Origin: RYN-230 sp963834515
Lineage (GTDB): Bacteria > Actinomycetota > Actinomycetes > Streptosporangiales > Streptosporangiaceae
Direction of reading: 5' to 3'
Assembly (NCBI GenBank): GCA_963834515.1
Contig: CAWICB010000007.1
Coordinates: forward strand, 124,001 to 188,000
DNA length: 64,000 nt
The translations under genes and the position numbers were made by a program. Below are positions 1-7,639 of this stretch, piece after piece. Position 1 is the stretch's first letter. The number at the start of each line of letters is the position of its first letter. Under the pieces are notes generated by a model. That model did no database searches and was not told where the DNA came from. It saw only the letters and a program-made list of their open reading frames with translations.

Positions 1-1432
1 TGGCCTGGAGTGTGGTGACGAGATGCTGGGCCAGGGCGGTGGCCTGATCCCGGATCTCCGGGACGGCGGTGGTCTCGTAGCGGACGCCGCGCAGCGTCGG
101 GCCGAGCGTGAACAGGGTGCTGCTCGGCGCGCCGGCCAGGTCCAGCACCGCGCCCGCCGGGCTGGCGTCGATGCCCAGCCGGTGTGGGTCGGGCCGGGCC
201 AGCCCGCGGGACAGCAGATCCCGGAGCAGCGGGTCTGGGCTGCGGCCGATGTCCGCGGCCGGGCCGGTCGCGTTGATCAGCCAGCCTGCGGCCAGCTCGG
301 TGGCCGTGCCGCCGTGCTCCACCCGCACCAGGAGCTGCCCGGCGCGCTCGGTCACCCCGGTGATCCGCCCGGGCAGCACCCGGAGGCGGCCAGCCATCCG
401 CAGCGCGGTGATCCGCTGCGCGGTGGCGGGTGGCATCCGGTGCCGGTGCACTTCCCAGTACCGCGCCACGTGCCGCAGGAACAGCCGCTGGTCCTCCGGG
501 GTCAGCCGCTGCCACAGGCTGGGCACGTGTGGCCGGAGCGCGTCGACCACGTCCTGCCAGTGCTGCGGCCGGGTGGTCATGGCCGCCCGCACCTGCCAGA
601 TGAGGTCGGTGAGCCGGACCGGGCCGGCCGTGTCGGCCAGCACCGGCAGCCAGATGCTGTCCCCCCCGGCGGCGGGCATGCCCCGGTGCACCCGGGGGAG
701 CAGCCCGTGCCGGGACACCGCGCGGACCATGGCCCGCGGCTGGCCCCCGGTCACCGACATGGCCACGTCCAGCATGGTCAGCCCGGTGCCCAGGATCACC
801 ACCGGGCTGCCGTCCCGGGCCGCGTCCAGCGCCCCGGGCGCCCACGGGTCGGCCAGGTAGCGCGGGCTGTCCGGGACCGGGAACGGTGTGGCCGGCGGCA
901 GGTTCCCGCAGGCCAGAACGGCGGCGTCGGCCTCCAGGCAGGTGCCGTCGCCGAGCACCACGCGCAGCGGGCGGCCGCCGGTCCCCGGCCGGATCGCCAC
1001 CACCTCGCCGGTCAGCTCGGTCAGCCGGGACTGCGGTTCGGCCCGCTGCTGAGCCTCGGCCAGCAGGTCGCGCAGGTAACGCCCGTAGGCGGGCCGGGGC
1101 AGGAAGCCCGTCGTGGCCAGGCCGGCCGCAGCCGCCCAGCGGACCAGGTGGCCCGGGTCGCCGGCCAGCGCGCTCATCCGCTCGGCTGGCGCGTTCAGCA
1201 GGTGATCCGGGTTGGTGGTGGCGTACGCCTGGCCCAGCCCATGCCGGCCGAGCCGGTCGATCAGCGTGATGCGCAGCGGGCTGTGCCGGGCCGCGGCCGC
1301 CTGCAGCAGGTGTACGGCAGCCAGCGTGCCGCTGGCCCCGCCGCCGATGATCGCGATGACCGGCCCGCGGCCCGCGGTGGGCCCGAGCCGGGGCGCCGCC
1401 CGGGCCGGGGATGTTCCAGGGATGATGGTCAC
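1..1432 (-). CDS. FAD/NAD(P)-binding protein, partial (3' end outside window)
   Basis: The reading frame is open from GTG at 1432 to the window edge, about 477 codons, with no stop. The N-terminus has a Rossmann dinucleotide motif (IAIIGGGASGT, residues about 24-34), followed by an R-x-G-x-G-Q-A-Y segment and a second glycine-rich nucleotide motif (VVILGTGLTMLD). This is the layout of the FAD-NAD(P)-binding family (COG4529-like), of which some members are N-hydroxylating monooxygenases. GTG 1432 was chosen because GGAAAG lies 8 nt upstream. It follows the SsuD-like gene on the same strand after a 128-bp gap with a GC-rich inverted repeat, so it may share that operon and act on the same sulfur compound; the substrate is not visible. 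Confidence 0.75.
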   Translation of the reverse strand, partial: MTIIPGTSPARAAPRLGPTAGRGPVIAIIGGGASGTLAAVHLLQAAAARHSPLRITLIDRLGRHGLGQAYATTNPDHLLNAPAERMSALAGDPGHLVRWAAAAGLATTGFLPRPAYGRYLRDLLAEAQQRAEPQSRLTELTGEVVAIRPGTGGRPLRVVLGDGTCLEADAAVLACGNLPPATPFPVPDSPRYLADPWAPGALDAARDGSPVVILGTGLTMLDVAMSVTGGQPRAMVRAVSRHGLLPRVHRGMPAAGGDSIWLPVLADTAGPVRLTDLIWQVRAAMTTRPQHWQDVVDALRPHVPSLWQRLTPEDQRLFLRHVARYWEVHRHRMPPATAQRITALRMAGRLRVLPGRITGVTERAGQLLVRVEHGGTATELAAGWLINATGPAADIGRSPDPLLRDLLSRGLARPDPHRLGIDASPAGAVLDLAGAPSSTLFTLGPTLRGVRYETTAVPEIRDQATALAQHLVTTLQA

Positions 1433-1560
1433 GGCACTGCTTTCCGGTGTGATGGGTCAGCCGGCCCGGGCCGGCCCGGCCGGCCCGGCCGGCCCAGGGG
1501 CGGTTGCGAACTGGGGTCTGTGATTCCCGACCAGCACGACGAAGGTCACGTGGGCCTTCA

Positions 1561-2754
1561 TCAGGCACTGGCCCGCAGCTGGGCCCGCCCGGAGCTGGCC
1601 GCGGCGGCCTCGCGCCGGCGGATCTCGGGCAGCACGCCCTCGCCGAACCAGTACGCCTCCTCCAGGTGCGGGTAACCGGACAGGATGAACTCGGTGATGC
1701 CAAGCGAGGCGTACTCCTCGATCAGGTCGGCCACCTTCTCGTGGCTGCCCACCAGGGCGGTGCCCGCGCCGCCGCGGACCAGGCCGACCCCGGCCCACAG
1801 GTTGGGGTAGATCTCCAGATCCTGGGCTGAGCCGCCATGCCGGTAGGCGGCGTGCAGGGCGCGCATCCGGTCCTGGCCGACCGACTCGCTGGCGCTCAGC
1901 ACCCGCTGCGCCGAGGTGATCTCGGCCGGGTCGAGGTAGTCGAGCAGCCGGCTGGCCTCGGCCCAGGCGTCCGCCTCGCTGTCCCGGGTGATGACGTGCA
2001 GCCGGATGCCGAAGCGCAGCGCCCGGCCGCTGGCGGCGGCCAGTTCGCGGATCCAGCCGAGCTTCTCCGCCACCTGGGCCGGTGGCTCACCCCAGGTCAG
2101 GTAGACGTCAGAGTACTGCGCGGCGACCGGGCCCGCCGCGGCAGACGAGCCGCCGAAGTAGATGCCCGGCACCGGGTCCGGCGGGCGCAGCACGGTTGCG
2201 CCCGCCACCTGGTAGTACTCCCCGGCGAAGTCGAACGGCTGGCCGCCCCACGCGCCGCGGACGATCTCCAGGAACTCCCCGGTCCTGGCGTACCGCTCGT
2301 CGTGCGACAGGTGGTCGCCGAACCGGCGCTGCTCGTCGGCCTGCCCGCCGGTGACCACGTTGAGCAGCAGGCGGCCGCCGGACAGCCGCTGATAGGTGGC
2401 GGCCATCTGAGCGGCCAGGGTCGGCGAGGTGAGGCCGGGCCGGAACGCGACCAGGAACTTCAGCCGCCGGGTCTCCCGGGTCAGCGCCGCGGTGACCAGC
2501 CAGGCGTCCTCAGACCAGGTCCCGGTAGGGGTGAGCACGGCCTCGAAGCCGAGCTGCTCAGCGGACCGGGCCACCTGGGCCAGGTACTCGATGTCCGGCG
2601 GCCGTTCCTGCGCTGCGGCCCCCCGGATGTGCGGGGCGTCCGGGAGCCGGCCCGGGGCGCCAGCCGGGGTGGCCGGGGGCAGGCTGTGCCCCCGGCCCAT
2701 GATCGACCGGCCGTCGCCGGTGGTGGGCAGGAACCAGTGAAAGGTCAGCGTCAT
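1561..2754 (-). CDS. ssuD: LLM-class flavin-dependent alkanesulfonate monooxygenase (SsuD-like)
   Basis: Predicted FMNH2-dependent monooxygenase of 397 aa that releases sulfite from alkanesulfonates in the cytoplasm. The bacterial-luciferase fold is shown by the N-terminal FHWFLPT strand, FEAVLTPTGTWSED, the LLNVVTGG motif, HDERYARTGEFLE and YLTWGEPP, all characteristic of SsuD relatives. The family length is about 380 aa. ATG 2754 overlaps the stop of the upstream gene (TGATG) and has GGAGG about 9 nt upstream, which indicates translational coupling. The neighbouring binding protein supports a sulfonate role. Related LLM enzymes act on other substrates, so substrate identity is inferred. A reductase partner and ABC permease would be expected outside the window. 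Confidence 0.85.
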   Translation of the reverse strand: MTLTFHWFLPTTGDGRSIMGRGHSLPPATPAGAPGRLPDAPHIRGAAAQERPPDIEYLAQVARSAEQLGFEAVLTPTGTWSEDAWLVTAALTRETRRLKFLVAFRPGLTSPTLAAQMAATYQRLSGGRLLLNVVTGGQADEQRRFGDHLSHDERYARTGEFLEIVRGAWGGQPFDFAGEYYQVAGATVLRPPDPVPGIYFGGSSAAAGPVAAQYSDVYLTWGEPPAQVAEKLGWIRELAAASGRALRFGIRLHVITRDSEADAWAEASRLLDYLDPAEITSAQRVLSASESVGQDRMRALHAAYRHGGSAQDLEIYPNLWAGVGLVRGGAGTALVGSHEKVADLIEEYASLGITEFILSGYPHLEEAYWFGEGVLPEIRRREAAAASSGRAQLRASA

Positions 2755-3776
2755 CAGGAGGTCCCTCCGGCGGTGGTGTTGAACGCCGTGTCCATGAACT
2801 TGGTGAGGTCCACGTGCCCCGGGATCAGCCCGGCCGCGGTGAACGTGTTGGAAACCTGCTGCTCGGAATTGACCACCGCCGCGGTGATCGGCACCGCGTG
2901 GGCCGCATCGTCCCTGGCCGCATCGGTCATGATGTTGCCGGGCAGGCCGGTGGCCTTGGCCCACACCGCAGCCCAGGCGGCCTGGTGGGCGGCGGCCCAG
3001 GCGTGCGCCCGAGCCAGTAGCTTCAGGTAGTCGCGGATCGCGGCCGCCTTGGCCGGGTCGGCCAGCGCGCCCCGCGCGGCCACCGTGAACGAGTACGGGC
3101 TGCCGTAGCCGACCCCGCTGACCAGAAGCCGGGCGTGATCCTGGATCTCCGCCTGCTCGGCGAACGGGGACCAGATGTCCAACGCGTCGACGTGGCCGGA
3201 GGCCAGCGCGGCCAGCCCGTCCGCGGGCCGCAGGTAGTCCAGGGTTACGTCGTGCACGGAGAGCCCGGCCTTCTTCAGCACGGTGAGCAGGTGGTAGTCG
3301 GCCGAGCTGCCCTGGGCGACGGCGATCCGCTTGCCGCGCAGCTGGGCGATGGTGCGGATGGGCGAGTTCTTCGGCACCAGCAGCGCGGACCCGTGCGGGC
3401 TGGCCTGGAACGCGCCCACGATGGCCAGGTCGTCCCCGCCCGCGGCGGCGAACACCGGCGGCGCGTTGCCGACGCTGCCGATGTCCACCGCGCCGGCCGC
3501 GATCGCCAGCAGCATCGGCGGGCCGGAGGTGAAGTCGGCCCAGGTCACCTTGAACGGCAGCTTGCTGATCAGGCCGGCCGCGGTCAGCAGGGCCTGCGCG
3601 CTGGAGCCCGGCTGGTCCGCGATGTGCAGGGTGACGTTGGAGACGTCCGTGGTGCTGGCCTTCTGCACGGAGCTGGAGCTGCTGCTGCCGTGGCCGGCAC
3701 TGGCCGAGGAGCAGCCCGCCGCGGTCAGCGCGAGCAGGGCCAGGCCGGCGGCTAGCCGGGTTCCAGTGGTGATCAT
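2754..3776 (-). CDS. ssuA: ABC transporter substrate-binding lipoprotein, aliphatic sulfonate type (SsuA-like)
   Basis: 340 aa. The N-terminus has a short basic region, a hydrophobic stretch and a lipobox LTAAGC, so Cys22 should be lipidated and the protein anchored outside the membrane. A Ser-rich linker follows, then the NMT1/SsuA-type periplasmic fold: ADQPGSSAQALLTAAGL, GAVDIGSVGNAPPVFAAAGG, KRIAVAQGSSADYHL and GHVDALDIWSPFAEQ are typical of sulfonate or nitrate/taurine binders. ATG 3776 has an excellent AGGAGG upstream. It is the first gene of a minus-strand operon, coupled to the SsuD-like gene. The ligand is inferred from that neighbour. Confidence 0.85.
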   Translation of the reverse strand: MITTGTRLAAGLALLALTAAGCSSASAGHGSSSSSSVQKASTTDVSNVTLHIADQPGSSAQALLTAAGLISKLPFKVTWADFTSGPPMLLAIAAGAVDIGSVGNAPPVFAAAGGDDLAIVGAFQASPHGSALLVPKNSPIRTIAQLRGKRIAVAQGSSADYHLLTVLKKAGLSVHDVTLDYLRPADGLAALASGHVDALDIWSPFAEQAEIQDHARLLVSGVGYGSPYSFTVAARGALADPAKAAAIRDYLKLLARAHAWAAAHQAAWAAVWAKATGLPGNIMTDAARDDAAHAVPITAAVVNSEQQVSNTFTAAGLIPGHVDLTKFMDTAFNTTAGGTS

Positions 3777-4132
3777 CAGCCCTCCTCCGGGCAACGCCCA
3801 GCTCGGCGAGCAGGCGGTACCGAGCTCGATGAGGCCGGGATCGTCCCGGTCCCCGAACCGCGGCCCGTCGATCCGGCCGGTGTGTTTCCTGGGATGACAG
3901 ACCTCGCTCGTGGCAGGGGAGCCGTCAGCTGGGGCCGGGGTGGCCGGCGCCGCCGACGGCCCGGCTGATCCGGGACTGGGGTGGTCCTGCTCAGTGCTGA
4001 CCAGGACCGCAGGCCGGGTACAGCGCCGTGGACAGCCGGCCCTGATCGACGTAGCGGCGGGAGACCCGATCGACATAGCGGCAGGAGACCACGAGGCGCA
4101 GACGAACCATGACCCCATCGTGTGGCCTTATT

Positions 4133-4149
4133 CCTATAATGTCAATAGG
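4133..4149. promoter_or_regulatory. Small palindrome overlapping the predicted -35 of the ssu-type operon
   Basis: CCTAT and ATAGG form 5-bp arms around a 7-nt spacer, and the minus-strand TTGACA hexamer (4145-4140) lies inside. A repressor bound here would cover the -35. The outer TAGGTAAT string recurs near 8425-8435 and a close variant at 59268, both in intergenic DNA. Confidence 0.35.
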
Positions 4150-4206
4150 TAATCTAGGATGTGATCATAGCCACTGCCCCCGGCCATGTCGCTGTGCTCT
4201 GAGAGC

Positions 4207-4256
4207 CGTGATCATGACATTGGTGTCGTCCCAACGACAGTCAAGTCATGATCACG
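4207..4256. repeat. Nested inverted repeat (12-bp outer, 6-bp inner arms)
   Basis: CGTGATCATGAC at 4207-4218 is perfectly complementary to 4245-4256. Between them, TGTCGT (4224-4229) pairs with ACGACA (4234-4239) around a CCCA loop. It lies beyond the 3' end of the minus-strand gene 4284-4868, so it may be that gene's terminator, although there is no T tract. It is also upstream of the ssu-type promoter, so an operator role is possible. Confidence 0.55.
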
Positions 4257-4283
4257 ATCGAGTGATCAGGTACGCCCGGCCCG

Positions 4284-4868
4284 CTAGCCGCCTGGGGCGG
4301 GGCCGCTGACCGTGTCCAGCACGCGGTTCAGCCACTGCCGCAGCCCGTGGCCGGCCGGCTCGTCCTGCTGCCCGGCAGCCAGGCTGACCAGGTGCTGGGC
4401 GGCGCCGAACGACAGCGGGGCGGCGCCCGGTGGCACGCTGAGCGCCTCGTGGGCCAGTTGATCCAGCTCCGGGTCGCCCAGGTCGAGGGCGAGGATGGTG
4501 GCCTTGTTCCGCGCGTCGTTCACCCGCTCCAGCAGCGCGGCCGGGGCCGGTTCCGCGCTCACCACGAATACCGTCTCACCGGGCGCGGCCTGGGCCAGCC
4601 GCTGCATGCCCACGCCCAGGTGCGCCGGGGCCCCCGGCGGCGGCGCCCAGCGGACCAGGGTGGGGCGCAGCCCGGGCAGGCCGGCCAGCCGGCTCTCCTC
4701 GTCGAGGTGCGCGGTGAGGTGCCAGGGCTCGTCGTCCGGCGTGCCCACCACGAGCAGCCCGCCCGGGGAACGTGGCCGGCGCAGTGCCCGGGCCAGGGCG
4801 CCGGTGCGCTCCAGCCACCCGGACGGCGCGAGCGCGGCGCGCAGCGCGGCCACCTGTTCCGCGTCCAT
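4284..4868 (-). CDS. Conserved hypothetical protein
   Basis: 194 aa, no signal peptide or membrane helix. The sequence reads like a compact soluble alpha/beta domain: a helical N-terminus (MDAEQVAALRAAL), the strand GGLLVVGTPDDEPWHL, a central APPPGAPAHLGVG loop, and a strand ETVFVVSA. I recognise similar unnamed actinobacterial proteins but no function. ATG 4868 lacks a Shine-Dalgarno sequence and has CACGAT exactly 6 nt upstream, suggesting a leaderless transcript. It is divergent from npdG with only 45 bp between start codons, so the two promoters overlap. Confidence 0.65.
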   Translation of the reverse strand: MDAEQVAALRAALAPSGWLERTGALARALRRPRSPGGLLVVGTPDDEPWHLTAHLDEESRLAGLPGLRPTLVRWAPPPGAPAHLGVGMQRLAQAAPGETVFVVSAEPAPAALLERVNDARNKATILALDLGDPELDQLAHEALSVPPGAAPLSFGAAQHLVSLAAGQQDEPAGHGLRQWLNRVLDTVSGPAPGG

Positions 4869-4913
4869 CGGCCCATCGTGCCACGGCCGGAACGGCTCTG
4901 GCAGGATCGGGGA

Positions 4914-5615
4914 ATGACCGCCGACCAGGGTTCTCCCGCTATGACCACGGACGTCGCAAATCTGACCATCGCGGTGCTGGGTGGCACCGGGGACCAGGGC
5001 CGGGGGCTGGCCCACCGGTTCGCCGCGGCGGGCAACCCGGTGATAATAGGCTCGCGGAGCGCGGACCGGGCACACACGGCCGCGGCCGGGGTGCACGACG
5101 GGCTGGGCGGCGGGGCGGCGATCCGCGGCATGGCCAACGCGGATGCGGCCGCGGCGGCGGACGTGGTCATCGTGGCTGTGCCCTGGGATGGCCACCGCGA
5201 CCTGCTGACCGCGCTGGCGGGCCCGCTCACCGGCAAGGTTGTGATCGACTGCGTGAACCCGCTGGGGTTCGACAAGCGCGGGGCCTACCCGCTCCCGGTG
5301 GACGAGGGCAGCGCCGCGCAGCAAGCCGCCGCGGTGCTGCCGGGCAGCCGGGTGGTCGGTGCGTTCCATCACGTGTCCGCGGTGGTGCTGCTCGACCCGG
5401 AAGTGGAGACCGTGGACCTGGACGTGATGGTGGTCGGCGACGACCGGGAGGCCACCGACCTGGTCCAGGCACTGGCCGCGCGCATCCCGGGGGTGCGCGG
5501 CATCTACGCGGGCCGGCTGCGGAACTGCGGGCAGGTCGAGGCGCTGACCGCGAACCTGGTCTCAGTCAACCGCCGGTACAAGGCGCACGCCGGGCTGCGC
5601 ATCACTGACGTCTGA
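4914..5615 (+). CDS. npdG: F420H2:NADP+ oxidoreductase (NADPH-dependent F420 reductase)
   Basis: 233 aa. It transfers hydride between coenzyme F420 and NADP in the cytoplasm, feeding F420-dependent reductases. The N-terminal NADP Rossmann motif is IAVLGGTGDQGRGLAHRFAA, followed by NPVIIGSRSADRA, which binds the phosphate, then DVVIVAVPWDGH and VVIDCVNPLGF; all are typical of the family, whose usual length is about 220-240 aa. ATG 4914 was chosen over ATG 4941. It has CAGGAT 6 nt upstream plus a weak GGATCGGGGA, so it may be leaderless. It is divergent from the hypothetical gene 4284-4868. Confidence 0.9.
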   Translation: MTADQGSPAMTTDVANLTIAVLGGTGDQGRGLAHRFAAAGNPVIIGSRSADRAHTAAAGVHDGLGGGAAIRGMANADAAAAADVVIVAVPWDGHRDLLTALAGPLTGKVVIDCVNPLGFDKRGAYPLPVDEGSAAQQAAAVLPGSRVVGAFHHVSAVVLLDPEVETVDLDVMVVGDDREATDLVQALAARIPGVRGIYAGRLRNCGQVEALTANLVSVNRRYKAHAGLRITDV

Positions 5616-5620
5616 GCTGC

Positions 5621-5667
5621 CGTCAATCCCAGATTGACGTTGGGGCTCCGTCAATCTACGATTGACG
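5621..5667. promoter_or_regulatory. Twin palindromic operators with embedded promoter of the Clp_N-domain gene
   Basis: Two 19-bp elements, 5621-5639 (CGTCAATC-CCA-GATTGACG) and 5649-5667 (same arms, TAC spacer), have perfect 8-bp arms and centres 28 bp apart. TTGACG at 5634-5639 in the first gives a -35; TACGAT at 5657-5662 in the second gives a -10 at a 17-bp spacing. The predicted transcription start falls on the A of ATG 5669. A protein bound to the pair would block the promoter. Confidence 0.75.
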
Positions 5668-5668
5668 C

Positions 5669-6418
5669 ATGGTTGACAGCCCGGTTTCTCTCGACACCCT
5701 CATCACGTTCGTCAAGGTCCAGCGCCCGGACGGGGACGCCCTCGACGACCTGGCCAGCGCCGTGGCCGTAGCCGAGCAGCTCGGTGAGCAGGCCGATCAC
5801 CTGATCGGGCACTTCGTGGACCAGGCCCGGCGATCCGGCGCGTCGTGGAGCCAGATCGGCGCCAGCATGGGCGTCAGCAAGCAGGCCGCGCAGCAGCGGT
5901 TCGTGCCGCGCGGCGACCCGGCCACGGGCCCGTGGGTGGCCGGCGACTTCTCCCGGTTCACCGTGCGGGCGCGCAGCGTGCTCACCGCGGCGGAGGACCA
6001 TGCCCGGGCCGCGGACAGCGCGGTGATCGGCAGCGATCACCTGGCCCTCGGCCTGTTCGCCGAGCCGGACGGGCTGGCCGCGAAGGCCATCGCGGCGCTC
6101 GGCCTCACCGAACCGCAGGTGCGGGCCGCGCTCGGCCAGCCGGACCGCACGCCGGAGCAGGCCCAGCCGCCCGGGGCCGCGGCCGCCGGGGAAAGCCGGG
6201 TACCACTCGGCCCCGGGGCCACCGCGTCACTGCGCGGCGCCCTGCGCTGCGCGCTGCGGCTGGGGCACAACTACATCGGCACCGAGCACATCCTGGTCGG
6301 CCTGCTGGACGAGAACGACGCCACGGCCGGCGCGCTGGCCGGCCTCGGCCTGGCCAAGGCTGAGGCGGAGCGGCAGATCCGGGCCCAGATCGCCGCGTTC
6401 CAGGCCGACCGCGGCTAG
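5669..6418 (+). CDS. HTH-like plus double Clp N-terminal (Clp_N) domain protein
   Basis: 249 aa, cytoplasmic. Residues about 55-85 (SWSQIGASMGVSKQAAQQRF) look like a helix-turn-helix, with the Q-R pair seen in site-specific recognition helices. Two Clp repeat motifs follow: FTVRARSVLTAAEDHARA...IGSDHLALGLF (about 95-150) and LRGALRCALRLGHNYIGTEHILVGLL (about 190-235). There is no AAA+ ATPase module, so this is not a ClpC/ClpA unfoldase but one of the small regulator-like proteins with Clp_N domains. Clp_N domains bind adaptors or damaged protein, so a link to protein quality control is plausible. Twin operators overlap its promoter, suggesting autoregulation. It probably has a leaderless mRNA. 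Confidence 0.8.
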   Translation: MVDSPVSLDTLITFVKVQRPDGDALDDLASAVAVAEQLGEQADHLIGHFVDQARRSGASWSQIGASMGVSKQAAQQRFVPRGDPATGPWVAGDFSRFTVRARSVLTAAEDHARAADSAVIGSDHLALGLFAEPDGLAAKAIAALGLTEPQVRAALGQPDRTPEQAQPPGAAAAGESRVPLGPGATASLRGALRCALRLGHNYIGTEHILVGLLDENDATAGALAGLGLAKAEAERQIRAQIAAFQADRG

Positions 6419-6583
6419 CCGCGGGTGACAACCGCCGGGCCGGGACCGTGCACAGCGCAACGCAGGCCGCCGCCGCATCGCAGCTAGCGCCGGTCAGGGG
6501 CAGTGTGCCGACCACCCCGTCAGCCACGGCCACCGGCACCTGTGCGCCGCGCGGCCACGACGGCCAGCCGCCGCAGCCGGCGC
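6419..6583. other. Convergent intergenic region, nothing recognised
   Basis: 165 bp between two convergent genes. It is GC-rich with several short GC repeats but no clear terminator, promoter or small gene that I can support. Confidence 0.4.
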
Positions 6584-7186
6584 TCAGCGCGGGGCGGCGG
6601 TGAGCATGCTCACCGCGTTGACCCAGGAGAACGAGCCGGGCGCCAGATGCCACTGCGCCATCAGCCCGTACAGCGCCGCGGTGAACAGCCGGGCGGCCAG
6701 GGCCGGGTCGGTGCCGCGCGGCCATTCCCCGGCCTCGACGCCGGCTCTGATCAGCTCCTCGAGCCGCCGATGAGACCTGGTATCCCCGGCCCGCACGGCG
6801 GCGGCAACGGCGGGTTCGTGCACAGCCAGCGCGCGGGCTTCCATCAGCACCCGGCAGGTATCCGGCTCGGCCTGGACATGCGCCGCGATTCCGCCCGCGA
6901 CCGCATGCAGTACCTGCCGCGGCGACTGGCGGACGGCCTCTGGGAGAGCGGCGATGGCCGCGTCCACCCGTTGCCCGGCGCGGCCGCCCCACTCTTCGTG
7001 CAGGGCCAGGAACAGCGCTTCCTTGCTGGCGAAGTACAGATACGGGGTGCCTTTGGACACACCGGCCTGCGCCGCGACATCAGCCATCGTGGTGGAGTGA
7101 TAGCCCGAGCTGGCGAAGCAGGCCAGGCCGGCGGCGATGAGCTGCTCCCGGCGCGCGACCCGCGCCTGCTCAGCGATCTTCGGCAC
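6584..7186 (-). CDS. TetR/AcrR family transcriptional regulator
   Basis: 200 aa. The N-terminal TetR helix-turn-helix spans about residues 12-58 (RREQLIAAGLACFASSGY, MADVAAQAGVSKGTPYLYF). The rest is an all-helical ligand-binding and dimerisation domain with no recognisable ligand signature. Its start overlaps the end of the DUF1707 gene by 17 bp, so it is the second gene of a two-gene operon and is probably translationally coupled. A textbook TetR-type palindrome stands upstream of that operon at 7531-7554, which argues for autorepression. The effector is unknown. Confidence 0.85.
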   Translation of the reverse strand: MPKIAEQARVARREQLIAAGLACFASSGYHSTTMADVAAQAGVSKGTPYLYFASKEALFLALHEEWGGRAGQRVDAAIAALPEAVRQSPRQVLHAVAGGIAAHVQAEPDTCRVLMEARALAVHEPAVAAAVRAGDTRSHRRLEELIRAGVEAGEWPRGTDPALAARLFTAALYGLMAQWHLAPGSFSWVNAVSMLTAAPR

Positions 7187-7511
7187 GGTGCGCCGTCCTG
7201 GCCCGGGGCCGCCGCCGATGCAGGAGTACGGCGAGGCCGGCGGGCGGGCACAGGCAGAACAGCAGGCACAGCAGGCAGGGGTCCAGGCTCCCGGTCCAGT
7301 CCGGGGCGGCCGGCTCCGCCGCCGGGTCAGCCCTCCGGGGCAGGTCTGCCGTCAGGACGGCCAGCTCCGGCCAGGTCTGCGCGGCATACGCGGCGTCCAG
7401 CCGGCCGTGGTGTTCGCCCGCCGTCAGCCGGCCGTCCGTGAACGCCTCGTTCAGCACCCGGACCGTGCCGTCGCGGTCGGCATCGGAAGCCAGCATGGCT
7501 GGTTCGCTCAT
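7170..7511 (-). CDS. DUF1707 domain membrane protein
   Basis: 113 aa. The N-terminal DUF1707 domain reads MLASDADRDGTVRVLNEAF and TDGRLTAGEHHGRLDAAYAA, the short domain found at the start of many actinobacterial membrane proteins. It is followed by one hydrophobic segment rich in Leu and Cys (SLDPCLLCLLFCLCPPAGLAVLL written in part) and a basic tail, so it is probably a single-pass membrane protein. ATG 7511 is preferred to the in-frame ATG 7544 because the latter lies inside the operator; GGAGG is about 12 nt upstream. First gene of the operon with the TetR regulator. Confidence 0.75.
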   Translation of the reverse strand: MSEPAMLASDADRDGTVRVLNEAFTDGRLTAGEHHGRLDAAYAAQTWPELAVLTADLPRRADPAAEPAAPDWTGSLDPCLLCLLFCLCPPAGLAVLLHRRRPRARTAHRAEDR

Positions 7512-7530
7512 CCCGGCACCACCCTCCGGT

Positions 7531-7554
7531 AAATGACTGACCACTCAGTCATTT
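7531..7554. promoter_or_regulatory. TetR-type operator
   Basis: AAATGACTGA at 7531-7540 and its exact complement at 7545-7554 are separated by CCAC. The 10-bp arms and short spacer fit TetR dimers, and the site is 20 bp before the DUF1707-TetR operon start. A further half-like AATGACTG string occurs at about 7577-7584. Confidence 0.7.
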
Positions 7555-7639
7555 TACCGCGCGACCACTGGGAGTCAATGACTGCACGCTGCCTACCGCC
7601 AGTACCCGGTGCTGGCGTGCGTCAACTGGCACAGCGGGA

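Larger units (their letters stand above)
3777..4283. other. Long leader and promoter region of the ssu-type operon
   Basis: No convincing protein is encoded here. The region is GC-rich near the ssuA-like start and turns AT-rich at 4120-4260. A minus-strand TTGACA (4145-4140) with CACGAT 17 nt downstream (4122-4117) would start transcription near 4110 and give a leader of roughly 330 nt. The leader contains a perfect 7-bp stem (3983-3989 with 4002-4008) and a 6-bp stem (3835-3840 with 3844-3849). I could not match a known riboswitch consensus. Confidence 0.4.

Noticed and set aside
1455..1497. GGCCGGCCC-type tract before the flavoprotein as a mobile element
   Set aside because: Simple GC repeat without flanking duplications; more likely a local hairpin or slippage product.
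23..1675. Long plus-strand reading frame opposite the flavoprotein and SsuD-like genes
   Set aside because: It is an antisense shadow: Arg/Pro/Gly-rich, no fold-like pattern, while the minus strand shows clear family motifs.
3777..4130. SAM-type riboswitch in the ssu-type leader
   Set aside because: Stems exist but the conserved core strings of SAM-I or SAM-IV were not found by eye; left as unassigned leader.
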